Source: Dryocola sp031988645 (GTDB lineage Bacteria > Pseudomonadota > Gammaproteobacteria > Enterobacterales > Enterobacteriaceae). Taken from it: a DNA stretch of 64,000 nucleotides. Shown here piece after piece: positions 54,345 to 63,827 of the stretch. Under the pieces are notes generated by a model that did not search any database, was not told where the DNA came from, and was given only the letters and a program-made list of their open reading frames with translations. Position 1 is the stretch's first letter. Every line of letters starts with the position of its first letter. The position numbers and the translations under genes were made by a program. The stretch lies in assembly GCF_051307045.1 (NCBI RefSeq), contig NZ_CP150452.1:2356001-2420000 (forward strand), given 5' to 3'.

Positions 54345-55736
54345 TTACCGGGATGATTTACGGCCATAGACGGCCCAGGTAATCACCACGCAAAGAATGT
54401 AAAACACCAGGAAGACTTTCATCGCGTCCGCCGGAGAGCCGGTCAGCGCCAGCGAAGTGCCGAATGCCTTAGGAATAAAGAACCCGCCAATCGCGCCAAT
54501 CGCCGAGATAAAGCCCAGCGCTGCCGCGGTGTCCGTCGCGGCTTCGCGCATCGCCTGCTCTTCGGTACCGCCTTTAGCCTTCACGCTGTCCATAGTCAGC
54601 TTACGGAAGATGACCGAGATCATCTGGAAGGTGGAGCCGCTGCCCAGGCCGGCGGTCAGGAACAGCATCAGGAACACGCCGAAGAAGGCGATGAAGTTTC
54701 CGCCCACGCCGTCATGCGGCAGCGTGGTAAACAGCAGCGCGCTGAACACGGCCATAAATACAAAGTTAATCAGCGAAACCCTGGTGCCGCCCCAGCGGTC
54801 GGAAATAGCGCCGCCCGCAGAACGCGCCAGCGCGCCAAACAGCGGACCAAAGAAGGCGAAGTGCAGAATATCCACGTCCGGGAACTGGGTTTTCGACAGC
54901 ATCGCAAAGCCGGCGGAGAAACCGATAAAGGAGCCGAAGGTTGCCAGGTACAGAAGACCCATAATCCACAGGTGCGCGCGCTTGAGTACCGGCAGCTGCT
55001 CGCGCAGGGAGGCTTTCGAAGCGGAAAGATCGTTCATGCCAAACCAAGCGGCAAGGGTGAGGATCACCAGGAACGGCACCCAGATCCAGGCGGCGTTTTC
55101 CAGAAACAGCATAGTGCCGTCTGCCTGCGCCACGCTGGTTCCGCCAAACACGGCGAACATTGACAGCGAAATGACCAGCGGAGCAACAAGCTGCATCACG
55201 CTTACGCCCAGGTTGCCCAAACCGCCGTTGATGCCCAGCGCCCCGCCCTGTTTTGCTTTAGGGAAGAAGAAGCTGATATTGGCCATGCTGGAGGCGAAGT
55301 TTGCTCCGGCGAAGCCGCACAGCAGGGAGATGATGATGAAAGTGCTAAACGGCGTGCTGGTATCCTGTACCGCAAAACCCAGCCAGACGCAGGGGATAAT
55401 CAGAATGCCGGTGCTAAACGCCGTCCAGCGACGGCCACCGAAAATGGGCACCATGAAGGAGTAAGGCACGCGCAGCAGCGCGCCGGAAACGGAAGGCAAA
55501 GCCGTCAGCATAAACAGCTGCTCGGTGGCAAAATTAAAGCCGACTTTATTCAGATTGACCGCAACCGCGCTGAACAGCATCCAGACACAAAACGCCAGCA
55601 GAAGGCTGGGTACAGAAATCCACAGATTGCGGCTGGCAATACGATGACCTGTGTTTTGCCAGAAAGCAGGCTCCTCCGGACGCCATTCCGTAATAAGCGG
55701 ACCCGCTTTCTGCCCGTTGGCAGATGACTGCGACAT
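54345..55736 (-). CDS. narK: Nitrate/nitrite antiporter NarK
   Basis: A 463-residue, twelve-helix major-facilitator protein that exchanges external nitrate for internal nitrite. The two nitrate signature motifs are visible: GFAGANFASSMANISFFFP with GGLGNLGVSVMQL, and FLTAGLGSGSTFQMI. Substrate arginines are in LLRVPYSFM and ALARSAGGAISDR. Start MSQSSANGQKAGP at 55736 follows TGAGGTG and equals E. coli length; an upstream in-frame ATG at 55811 lies within the FNR box and is rejected. Confidence 0.96.
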   Translation of the reverse strand: MSQSSANGQKAGPLITEWRPEEPAFWQNTGHRIASRNLWISVPSLLLAFCVWMLFSAVAVNLNKVGFNFATEQLFMLTALPSVSGALLRVPYSFMVPIFGGRRWTAFSTGILIIPCVWLGFAVQDTSTPFSTFIIISLLCGFAGANFASSMANISFFFPKAKQGGALGINGGLGNLGVSVMQLVAPLVISLSMFAVFGGTSVAQADGTMLFLENAAWIWVPFLVILTLAAWFGMNDLSASKASLREQLPVLKRAHLWIMGLLYLATFGSFIGFSAGFAMLSKTQFPDVDILHFAFFGPLFGALARSAGGAISDRWGGTRVSLINFVFMAVFSALLFTTLPHDGVGGNFIAFFGVFLMLFLTAGLGSGSTFQMISVIFRKLTMDSVKAKGGTEEQAMREAATDTAAALGFISAIGAIGGFFIPKAFGTSLALTGSPADAMKVFLVFYILCVVITWAVYGRKSSR

Positions 55737-55797
55737 AAACACCTCAAAGTTAGTAGGAGTAATGGCGGTCACATTAGGCAGTATTGATGATTCTAAT

Positions 55798-55811
55798 TTG
55801 ATATAAATCAA
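55798..55811. promoter_or_regulatory. FNR box of narK promoter
   Basis: TTGATATAAATCAA is an exact FNR consensus palindrome 62 bases upstream of the narK ATG, placed for class II activation. Confidence 0.92.
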
Positions 55812-55954
55812 GGGATAACCGAACAGAATAACGCTCAGAAATTAACCATGATTCTTTATGAGTAATGGCCGCGCGTAAAAAAAACGTGGTTTTTCACATG
55901 GCTGCTATGGATTATGCTTACAATCGATAAGGGTTATGCCACCTACGGCAATTA

Positions 55955-55988
55955 AGGAGTAATCATTAGGGGGTATGGGTATACTCCG
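55955..55988 (-). promoter_or_regulatory. Cluster of NarL heptamers between narK and narX
   Basis: TACTCCT (minus strand, 55955-55961) and TACCCAT (minus strand, 55975-55981) match the NarL heptamer TACYYMT, and TACTCCG follows at once on the plus strand. Such clusters upstream of narK mediate nitrate induction in E. coli and may also set narXL expression. Confidence 0.7.
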
Positions 55989-56051
55989 GTGGATAGCTGA
56001 GAATGTCCCTCTGTTTTTTACGTCAGGCCCTTAACCGGAGCACGCTCTTTT

Positions 56052-57849
56052 ATGTTGAAACGCCTGTTTTCCCCGCTAACGCTCGTTAACCAGCTGGCGC
56101 TTATCGTGCTGCTGCTGGCGACGTTAGGCATTGCGGGAATGAGTCTTGCCAGCTGGCTTGCGCAGGGAATTCAGGGTAACGCTCACGCTATCAACAAGGC
56201 CGGTTCGCTGCGCATGCAAAGCTACCGTCTGCTGGCCGCTATTCCGCTTGCCGCAAAAGACAATACCCTGTTTAGCGAAATGGAACAAACGGCCTGGAGC
56301 GAAGATTTACAGCAGGCGGCGCGCCGCGACGGGCAGCTGGCGCAGCTTAACGAAATACAGCAGTACTGGCGCAACACGCTCGAACCGGCGATAAAAAACG
56401 CTAAAAATACGCAGCAGGTTACACCGCACGTTGTTCAGTTTGTCGGGCGCATCGACCGGTTAGTCAGCTCATTCGACAAAACTACGGAGCTTCGCCTGCA
56501 CCGCGTCATTCTGCTGCAGCAGGGCATGGCGTTATTTATGGGCCTGCTGCTGGTGTTTACCGTAGTCTGGCTGCGTAAGCGCCTGCTTCGTCCCTGGCGA
56601 CAGCTGTTGGTGATGGGCCTCCGCCATCGGGCAAAAAGACTTCACCCATCGGGTAGCTATTAACGGCCGTAACGAAATGGCGACGCTCGGCATCGCGCTT
56701 AACAGCATGTCAGCGGAGCTGGCAGAAAGCTATGCCGTACTTGAACAGCGCGTGCGTGAAAAAACGGCCGGTCTTGAGCAGAAGAACCAGATTCTCTCTT
56801 TTCTTTACCAGGCCAATCGTCGGCTGCATTCGCAGGCGCCGTTGTGCCAGCGCCTTTCCCCCGTGTTAAGCGAGCTACAAAAGCTCACGCCGCTGCGCGA
56901 CATTGAGCTGCGCGTTTATGAATACGAAGACGAAGAAAATTACGACGAATACACCTATCAGCCGGACAGCAGCTGTGAAGAAAAAGGCTGCCATTTGTGC
57001 CCGCGAGAGCCGGCGCCCGCGCCGGTTGAGTCCACCGCGCTGAAATGGCGATTAACCGATAACCATATCCAGTATGGCCTGGTGCTGGCGCAGCTGCCGC
57101 AGGGCTGCAGCCTGACCGTTGACCAGCAGCAGCTGATCTTAACGCTAATCGAGCAGTTCACCGCCACCCTGGCGCTGGAAAGACAGTATGAGCACCAGCA
57201 GCAATTAGTGGTGATGGAAGAACGCGCGGCCATCGCTCGCGAACTGCACGACTCCATCGCCCAGTCGCTCTCCTGTCTGAAAATGCAGGTCAGCTGCCTG
57301 CAAATGCAGGGTGCAAGCCTGCCTGAACAAAGCCGTGATTTGCTGGGCCAGATGCGCAATGAGCTAAACACCTCGTGGCGACAGCTGCGCGAGCTGCTGA
57401 CCACTTTCCGTCTGCAATTAATTGAGCCGGGGCTGCGCCCCGCCCTTGAGTCAAGCTGCCTGGAATTCAGCGAAAAGCTCGGCTTTACGGTGCAGCTGAA
57501 CTACCAGCTGCCGCCACGCCTGGTGCCCTCTTATCAGGCCATACACCTGGTGCAAATTGCTCGCGAAGCGCTGAACAACAGCCTTAAGCATGCCCGCGCT
57601 TCAGCGTGCGGCGTAAATGCCGTGTACCAAAATAAACAGGTTACACTCACCGTATGGGACAACGGCTGCGGTATTCCGGATAACGGAGAGCGCCGAAACC
57701 ATTACGGACTGATCATTATGCGAGACCGCGCGCAAAGCCTGAAAGGGGATTGCCAGATACGGGCTCGTGCAGGTGGCGGCACTGAAGTGGTCGTCAATTT
57801 TATGCCCGAAGCGCATTTGCCTTCTGCCACAGGAGTAAACGATGAGTAG
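56052..57849 (+). CDS. narX: Nitrate/nitrite sensor kinase NarX (apparent frameshift)
   Basis: HPK7-family sensor. Two membrane helices (about residues 12-36 and 150-172) bracket a periplasmic four-helix domain with the nitrate-binding P-box NAHAINKAGSLRMQSYRLL. A HAMP and coiled linker follow, a cysteine-rich central module (CHLCPREP region), then the phospho-acceptor ERAAIARELHDSIAQSLS and the ATPase domain (DNGCGIPDN). The frame breaks in the HAMP region: ATGGGCCTCC stands for ATGGCCTCC (GGG 56615-56617). Removing one base gives 598 residues, the E. coli length. Overlaps narL by eight bases. Extra base at GGCC. Confidence 0.9.
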
Positions 57850-58498
57850 CCCGAACCCGGAAGCAGCAACTATATTGCTGATTGATGATCACCCCATGCT
57901 TCGCAGCGGCGTCAAGCAGCTAATCAGTATGGCGCCCGAACTTGCGGTCGTCGGTGAAGCCGGAGACGGCGCTCAGGGCGTTCAGCTTGCGGAATCCCTG
58001 GATCCGGATCTGATTCTGCTCGATTTAAATATGCCCGGCATGAACGGTCTGGAAACCCTCGACTGCCTGCGCGAAAAGGCGCTGTCCGGCCGTATCGTGG
58101 TGTTTAGCGTATCGAATCACGAAGAAGATGTGGTGACCGCCCTAAAGCGCGGGGCAGACGGCTACTTGCTCAAAGACATGGAGCCGGAAGACCTGCTCAA
58201 GGCCCTGCAACAGGCCGCTGCCGGTGAAATGGTGCTAAGCGAAGCGTTAACGCCGGTGCTGGCGGCAAGCCTGCGCGCCAACCGCACCACGTCCGATCGT
58301 GACGTTAATCAGCTAACGCCGCGCGAGCGCGATATTCTGAAGCTTATCGCCCAGGGCCTGCCGAACAAAATGATCGCCCGCCGTCTGGATATCACCGAAA
58401 GCACCGTAAAAGTACACGTGAAGCACCTGCTGAAAAAAATGAAGCTCAAGTCCCGCGTTGAAGCGGCGGTGTGGGTGCATCAGGAACGTATTTTCTAA
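57842..58498 (+). CDS. narL: Nitrate/nitrite response regulator NarL
   Basis: A 218-residue response regulator: receiver domain with phospho-acceptor D61 (LILLDLNMPGMNG) and LuxR-type helix-turn-helix LTPRERDILKLIAQGLPNKM. It binds TACYYMT heptamers upstream of narG and narK. Translationally coupled to narX by an eight-base overlap. Convergent with ychO, whose stop overlaps its last codon. Confidence 0.96.
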   Translation: MSSPNPEAATILLIDDHPMLRSGVKQLISMAPELAVVGEAGDGAQGVQLAESLDPDLILLDLNMPGMNGLETLDCLREKALSGRIVVFSVSNHEEDVVTALKRGADGYLLKDMEPEDLLKALQQAAAGEMVLSEALTPVLAASLRANRTTSDRDVNQLTPRERDILKLIAQGLPNKMIARRLDITESTVKVHVKHLLKKMKLKSRVEAAVWVHQERIF

Positions 58499-59908
58499 GG
58501 GAATGCCCCTTCCCCCGGCAGCAGATCGTAACGCGGGTCTTTTGCCGGGTTGGCCAGCAGCGGCTCCGCCTGTTTAAGCGTGATCCAGTTCGAGGTCACT
58601 TTCTGCCCTTTATCATCCTCAATGATCACCGAGAGACGATATTCGTTCGGGCCGCCCTCTTTCCAGGCCGGCATGATTACGCTCCAGCCCTCTGCACGCC
58701 TGCTGTTAGCCGGCGGCGTAAGGCTTAACGCCTGCGTATCCCCCTGCCAGGCGATATGGCGAATTTCATGGCTTGCGCGCACCTGCAGCTTCAGCTCCAC
58801 CGTCTCTGCGGGATGCAGCTCCCACGGGGGCGTGGCGAGGAACACCGACAGGGTTTTACGCTGGCGATACTCCATAACAGGCAGATTGTCGCGATCGACG
58901 TTATCGTAACGGCTGCCGCGCAGCGAACTGGTAGTCGCCACCTCGCCTGCGGAAAGCTGTTTTCCCAGCGGCACGCCGAAGCGGTAATTGAGTTTCAGGC
59001 CAAGGTTTTCCTGCGCCACGCCGTTTTCGCCCTGTTTATGCTGAGCGGTTAGCGTGACAAGCGGAACCGGCGTGTAGTTCAGCCCCATGGTCACCGCGAC
59101 GGGGTTACGGTAGCCCGTTCCGCTGTCGAACAGGTCGACGCGATCGCCGAAGTACTGCTCAAGGCTGACGCTGGTATTAATATGGCGATAGAACGGCAGC
59201 CAGGCCTGGGCGGTAACGTCATATCCCCGCGCCAGCCGCTGTTCCAGCGTTTCCGTTTCGCCCTGCCAGCCGTTAAGCGGCTGATAGTAGTTTGCCGTCA
59301 GCCGCAGGTATTCGCCCCACGCTTCGGCGCCAAACCCGGCGCGCTGAAGATTGCTGGCGAGCTGATTATCGTAAAAGGTGTTGTAGCCAAGCAGCCATTT
59401 TCCCGCCACCCAGCGCTGCCCGGCGCCGGCGTTGCCCACCAGGCCGTTATCCTGCTGAGTAAAGCCCAGCTGGCTCCAGGTGAGATAGCGATCGTTGTCG
59501 GCCCAGGGCGTAAACATCGAGCCGCTGCTGCCGTTCCAGTTACCGCGCTCATCCACGTTCAGGTTAAAACTGGCTTTGCCCCAGGGCGAAAGCAGCGTTT
59601 CCGCCTCGTTGGTCACTTTATCGGTCAGCACGTCGCGCAGGCTGGTAAAGGCGAACAGGCGGGCCTGCTCGCCGGTATCCAGACCGTTATCGGTCATGCT
59701 GGGCCTCGCCGAATTTCTTCGCCATCTCGGCAATGCGTTTTGCCGCGGCGTCCGTTTCAGGGGCAAGCCCCATGTCGGGAAGCTCGTTCGGCGCGGCGGC
59801 AAAAGGATTTTCGGAACGTTCGATAAAAGTCTGGCGGGCGCCGGCGGCCCCTCCGGCGGAGAGGAGCACGTAAGAGAGGGTAAACAGCGGAACAGCTTTT
59901 CTTAACAT
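58495..59908 (-). CDS. ychO: Intimin/invasin-like outer membrane protein YchO (apparent frameshift)
   Basis: An inverse-autotransporter-type barrel protein like E. coli YchO. A signal peptide (MLRKAVPLFTLSYVLLSAGG) is followed by LPDMGLAPETDAA, the barrel (WSQLGFTQQDNGLVGNAGAGQRW, LEQYFGDRVDLFDSGTGYRNP) and one C-terminal Ig-like stretch. The frame breaks after KKFGEA: coding strand GAGGCCCAGC stands for GAGGCCAGC (GGG 59701-59703, plus). Removing one base gives about 470 residues. Start 59908 is preferred to 59980 since it begins the signal peptide. Extra base at GGCC. Confidence 0.87.
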
Positions 59909-59982
59909 TGGGAAATTATAACATATCGCGTTTTTGCATTTCAGCGCTACGCTTAAAGCTCCTGCCTTTCGAGCATTCAACT

Positions 59983-60534
59983 ATGAAAACCTCATTACGC
60001 TGTTTATCCGCCGTTCTCCTGTTCGGCTGTTTTGCGGCACAGGCTGAAGGATTGTTTATGCTTCAGTCACCCGACTTTACCGATAACGCCATGCTGAATA
60101 AAAAATTCGCCGGCAACGCGAAGGAAAACCCTAACTGTACCGGTGAAAACCTTTCCCCCGCGGTGGTGTGGAGCAATGCCCCTGCCGCCACGCAAAGCTA
60201 CGCGTTAATAGTCCACGATCCCGAAGGCGCAAAAGGCCTCGGCGTGACCCATCTGGTTGCCTATAACATTCCCGCAAGCGTCACCGGCTTTGCCACCAAC
60301 GAACTGCGCGACGGCAAAGGCTTCACCGGCGGTAAAAACACTCCCGGCACGAGCGCCTGGTATGGTCCCTGCCCTCCGCCCGGCAGCGGCGCGCATCATT
60401 ATACCTGGACGTTAATCGCCACTGACCTACGGGCGGACGCTCTTCCTGCCGGCCTGACGCGCGTCCAGCTGTTTGAAAAAATTAAGGATCACACGCTGGC
60501 GGCGGCCGGTTTAATTGGTCGATTCGGCCAGTAA
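59983..60534 (+). CDS. Periplasmic PEBP/YbhB-YbcL family protein
   Basis: A 183-residue Raf-kinase-inhibitor-like (PEBP) protein with a signal peptide ending FAAQAEG. The ligand pocket motif is seen in NLSPAVVWSNAPA, YALIVHDPEGAKG and WYGPCPPPGSGAHHYTW. Signal-bearing members resemble YbcL rather than cytoplasmic YbhB. Ligand unknown. It is not found between ychO and ychN in E. coli K-12. The ribosome site is weak. Confidence 0.85.
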   Translation: MKTSLRCLSAVLLFGCFAAQAEGLFMLQSPDFTDNAMLNKKFAGNAKENPNCTGENLSPAVVWSNAPAATQSYALIVHDPEGAKGLGVTHLVAYNIPASVTGFATNELRDGKGFTGGKNTPGTSAWYGPCPPPGSGAHHYTWTLIATDLRADALPAGLTRVQLFEKIKDHTLAAAGLIGRFGQ

Positions 60535-60597
60535 GACCTTTCCCCTGCGGCCAGGATGGATTTAACATATCGTCTCAACGACAAGGAGCACCAAATC

Positions 60598-60951
60598 ATG
60601 CAAAAGATCGTCATTATTGCCAACGGGGCTGCCTACGGCAGCGAATCGCTGTTTAACAGCCTGCGCCTCGCTATCGCGCTGCTTGAACAGCCGCAGCCAC
60701 CGGAGCTGAAACTCTTTTTAATGTCCGATGCGGTCACCGCGGGATTACGCGGCCAGAAGCCGGCCGAGGGCTATAACATCCAGCAGATGCTGGAAATCCT
60801 TACCGCGCAGGATGTGCCGGTGAAATTATGCAAAACCTGCACCGACGGCCGCGGCATCACACAGCTTCCGCTGGCCGACGGCGTGGCGATAGGTACCCTG
60901 CCGGAGCTGGCCGGATGGACGCTGAACGCGGATAAAGTATTAACATTCTAA
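60598..60951 (+). CDS. ychN: DsrE-fold protein YchN
   Basis: A 117-residue DsrE/F-like protein equal in length to E. coli YchN, a hexamer with a conserved cysteine (KLCKTCTDGRG). Start MQKIVIIANGAAYGSE at 60598 follows AAGGAGC. A role in sulphur relay is suggested by the fold only. Confidence 0.94.
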   Translation: MQKIVIIANGAAYGSESLFNSLRLAIALLEQPQPPELKLFLMSDAVTAGLRGQKPAEGYNIQQMLEILTAQDVPVKLCKTCTDGRGITQLPLADGVAIGTLPELAGWTLNADKVLTF

Positions 60952-61055
60952 TAATTGCCCGACAGTAATATTATTTACTTATACCCCACCCCGCACCATC
61001 AAGTTTCCTGCTGTGTTTGCCGATATTTCTGGAAACAACACAGCAGGAAAATATC

Positions 61056-62843
61056 ATGTTCAGGTCGATACGCGCTCGGATTATTTGTGTGACGGCAGGC
61101 TGTTTGATTGTCGCACTTCTTCTTAACACCGTTATTAACTACCAGGTGACACGCAAAGACAATCAGCAATCCGTGGATGAAACGCTAAAAAGCACCAGTG
61201 AAAGCCATGCGGTAGCCATCACCGAGTGGGTAAACAGTAAAATGGCAATGATTCATTCGCTGGACGGCGTGGCGCTGTCCGAAGATCCGGTGCCCATTTT
61301 TCGCCAGCTGGCCGCGGCGGGCGGCTTCAGCAATGTCTATGTCGGCTATGCCAGCAAAACGGCAAAGTTCTCCGATCCTACCGGCGTTCCCGCCGATTAT
61401 GATCCAACGGGCCGTCCGTGGTATCAGCAGGTTGTAAAAGAGAAGGGCCCGATTGTCACCGCGCCTTACGTGGACGCGGGCACCGGGAAACTGGTGGTTA
61501 CTTTTGCGGTGCCGGTTTCCGAAAACGGCGAGCTGAAAGCGGTTGTCGCAGGTGACGTGACGATGGACAGCGTCGTCGCGAACGTGCGCAGCATACACCC
61601 GACGCCCAACAGCAGCGGGATGCTGGTTGACGGCGACGGCTCGGTTATCGCGGCATCGGACCCTGCCTTAACCCTCAAGCCTTTCAGCGATGCGGTAACT
61701 GGCACCAGCTTCGATCGGCTGCTGGAGGGCGATCACCGCGCAACGGGCAGCATCGGCGATAAATCCAAACGCCTGCTTGCCACGCCGGTTCCCGGTACGC
61801 ACTGGTTCCTGATTGTCGCGCTTGATAACGGCGACGCGACCTCGGGTATGAAAGCTTTGCTGAAGGCCTCGGCCATTGCGCTGGTCGCCCTGGTGCTTAT
61901 CTCCGGAGCCGTGGTGCATTTGCTGGTGGCGACGGTGCTCAGGCGCTTGAACACTATTCGTGATGCGATGCGCGCCATCAGCTCCGGCACCAACGATCTT
62001 TCGCAGCGCCTTCCCGAGGAGGGAAACGACGAGGTGGCGCAAATCGCCCATGCCTTTAACGCCTTCAGCGATAAACTGGCAGTGGTGATGGTGCAGCTGC
62101 GCGACGCCAGCGCGTCGGTAAAAGTCGCCGCCAATGAGATTGCCGCGGGGAACCAGGACCTGTCAGGACGTACCGAGCAAGCCGCTTCGAGCCTGCGTGA
62201 AACCGCCAGCGCCGTGGAGCAGATTACCGCCTCGGTTGCCAACTCTACCGAAGCCGCGGCGCAGGCCAATCTGCAGACCACCAGCGCTACCGAGGCCGCA
62301 GAACGCGGCGGGCGCGTGGTTTCGCAGGTGATTTCCACCATGCAGGCCATCGAAACCGCATCGGGGAAAATTGGCGATATTACGGGCGTTATCGACGGCA
62401 TTGCCTTCCAGACAAATATCCTGGCGCTGAACGCCTCGGTAGAGGCTGCTCGCGCCGGTGAACAAGGCCGTGGATTCGCGGTGGTGGCAGGAGAAGTGCG
62501 CAATCTTGCCCAGCGCAGCGCCCAGGCGGCGAAAGAGATCAAAACGCTTATCGACTCCACCACGCAAAGCGTCTCGAACGGCTCGAAGTATGTGCGCCAG
62601 GCCGGTGAAGCGATGGATGAGATTGTCACAAGCGTCGGCAGCGTTTCCGGCATCATGCGCGAAATCACTATCTCTACCAGCGAACAGATGAAAGGGATTC
62701 AGGAGATTAACCACGCGGTAACGCACCTGGATAATATGGTGCAGCAAAATGCCGAACTGGTGGTGCAGTCCGCCGCCGCCGCGGGCGCGCTACAGAGCCA
62801 GGCGGGCGAGCTGGCGGAAACCGCGGGGCATTTCCGCATTTAG
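61056..62843 (+). CDS. Methyl-accepting chemotaxis protein with Cache sensor
   Basis: A 595-residue chemoreceptor. One membrane helix (about 8-28), a periplasmic double-Cache-type domain (YDPTGRPWYQQVVKEKGP is the diagnostic stretch), a second helix (about 272-295), HAMP, then the signalling domain whose tip reads RGFAVVAGEVRNLAQRSA. It ends GHFRI without the NWETF-type tether for CheR. Start at ATG 61056 has AGGAAA upstream; an in-frame TTG at 61017 is unlikely. Cache receptors of this type often sense amino or organic acids; ligand here unknown. No E. coli equivalent at this locus. Confidence 0.92.
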   Translation: MFRSIRARIICVTAGCLIVALLLNTVINYQVTRKDNQQSVDETLKSTSESHAVAITEWVNSKMAMIHSLDGVALSEDPVPIFRQLAAAGGFSNVYVGYASKTAKFSDPTGVPADYDPTGRPWYQQVVKEKGPIVTAPYVDAGTGKLVVTFAVPVSENGELKAVVAGDVTMDSVVANVRSIHPTPNSSGMLVDGDGSVIAASDPALTLKPFSDAVTGTSFDRLLEGDHRATGSIGDKSKRLLATPVPGTHWFLIVALDNGDATSGMKALLKASAIALVALVLISGAVVHLLVATVLRRLNTIRDAMRAISSGTNDLSQRLPEEGNDEVAQIAHAFNAFSDKLAVVMVQLRDASASVKVAANEIAAGNQDLSGRTEQAASSLRETASAVEQITASVANSTEAAAQANLQTTSATEAAERGGRVVSQVISTMQAIETASGKIGDITGVIDGIAFQTNILALNASVEAARAGEQGRGFAVVAGEVRNLAQRSAQAAKEIKTLIDSTTQSVSNGSKYVRQAGEAMDEIVTSVGSVSGIMREITISTSEQMKGIQEINHAVTHLDNMVQQNAELVVQSAAAAGALQSQAGELAETAGHFRI

Positions 62844-62909
62844 AAAGAAAGTGAACTACTGGTCGCCCTCTTGATGGGAGGACGGCCCGTTTAACGGCGA
62901 TAAAAGAAG

Positions 62910-63608
62910 TCAGGCAAAGCCTGGTTCAAAGCCTGCGCCGTCTTGCTGCGGTTTTTGCAGCCAGGCGCGCACCTGGTTTACCAGCTCGTCAAGGCAGTCA
63001 TCATGCATGCCGTGCTTTTTCAGCTCGCTTTCCAGAGAGAACAGGTACTGCGCGTTGGTTCCCAGCGGGCCGCTGGCCGCGGCGATCAGCGGGGCGATGG
63101 TTTGTGCGCGGGTGTCGGCTTCATACAGCGGGTGACGCGGATCCATGATAAAGACCAACGCGTTAACGGTGCGGCCGTCGTCCAGCGCCAGCCTGCACCA
63201 GGTGGGCAGATAGCAGCCGGTTATCATCTCGCGCTTCCACAGCAGCGTCAGCTCATCTTCAAGCTGCGCTTCCGGCAGGCGATAGGCAAGACCCGTCGTG
63301 CGCCCGCCCTCTTTTAGCGCCAGCATTCTTCCCGGCCGGCTGGCGGTGCCGCGCCCGGCGGTTAGCCGCAGACAAAACGCCCGATGCCAGCCCACCAGGG
63401 TGCCCGGCGCGGACTCGTCAAATTCGAAGGCCGGGTTCCACATCAGCGAACCGTAGCCGAATATCCATACCGGGCTTAGATCGGGCCGACAGGCAAGGGT
63501 CGCCGCAAGCGAGGCTAATCGCTGTTCGGGCGTCCATAACAAAGATTCCTCGATGGAACCAAAAGCCGTCCTGCAATCCGCCTTCATTAAGAAATCACGT
63601 GTTAACAC
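62910..63608 (-). CDS. chaC: Glutathione-specific gamma-glutamylcyclotransferase ChaC
   Basis: A 232-residue enzyme that splits glutathione into 5-oxoproline and Cys-Gly. The substrate loop WIFGYGSLMWNPAFEF and catalytic-Glu region are conserved. I set the start at GTG 63608 (VLTRDFLMKADCRTAFG) because GGAGGGTAG lies just upstream and it matches E. coli ChaC; an ATG at 63623 would place the ribosome site inside the gene. Follows chaB on the same strand. Confidence 0.92.
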   Translation of the reverse strand: MLTRDFLMKADCRTAFGSIEESLLWTPEQRLASLAATLACRPDLSPVWIFGYGSLMWNPAFEFDESAPGTLVGWHRAFCLRLTAGRGTASRPGRMLALKEGGRTTGLAYRLPEAQLEDELTLLWKREMITGCYLPTWCRLALDDGRTVNALVFIMDPRHPLYEADTRAQTIAPLIAAASGPLGTNAQYLFSLESELKKHGMHDDCLDELVNQVRAWLQKPQQDGAGFEPGFA

Positions 63609-63827
63609 CCTACCCTCCGCCACCGCATACTTCCCTGTGACTACGTCAACTGCGCCTTCCCGGGCCGTGCCTGCTCATTTATAAAGCAGCATAGCGGTGA
63701 CGATAAGCAATTAGCGGGGCGCTGGCAAGTTTGATGACCATCACAAAAAGGTATAAATGTCATTTTCACCTGCCAGACCGGGCGGAAATGGACGGCGTCT
63801 GAAAGGATAACGCTATCTTAAATAAGG

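Noticed and set aside
61733..62668. Minus-strand open frame of 311 codons opposite the chemoreceptor
   Set aside because: Antisense of the conserved MCP signalling domain; no ribosome site or family resemblance.
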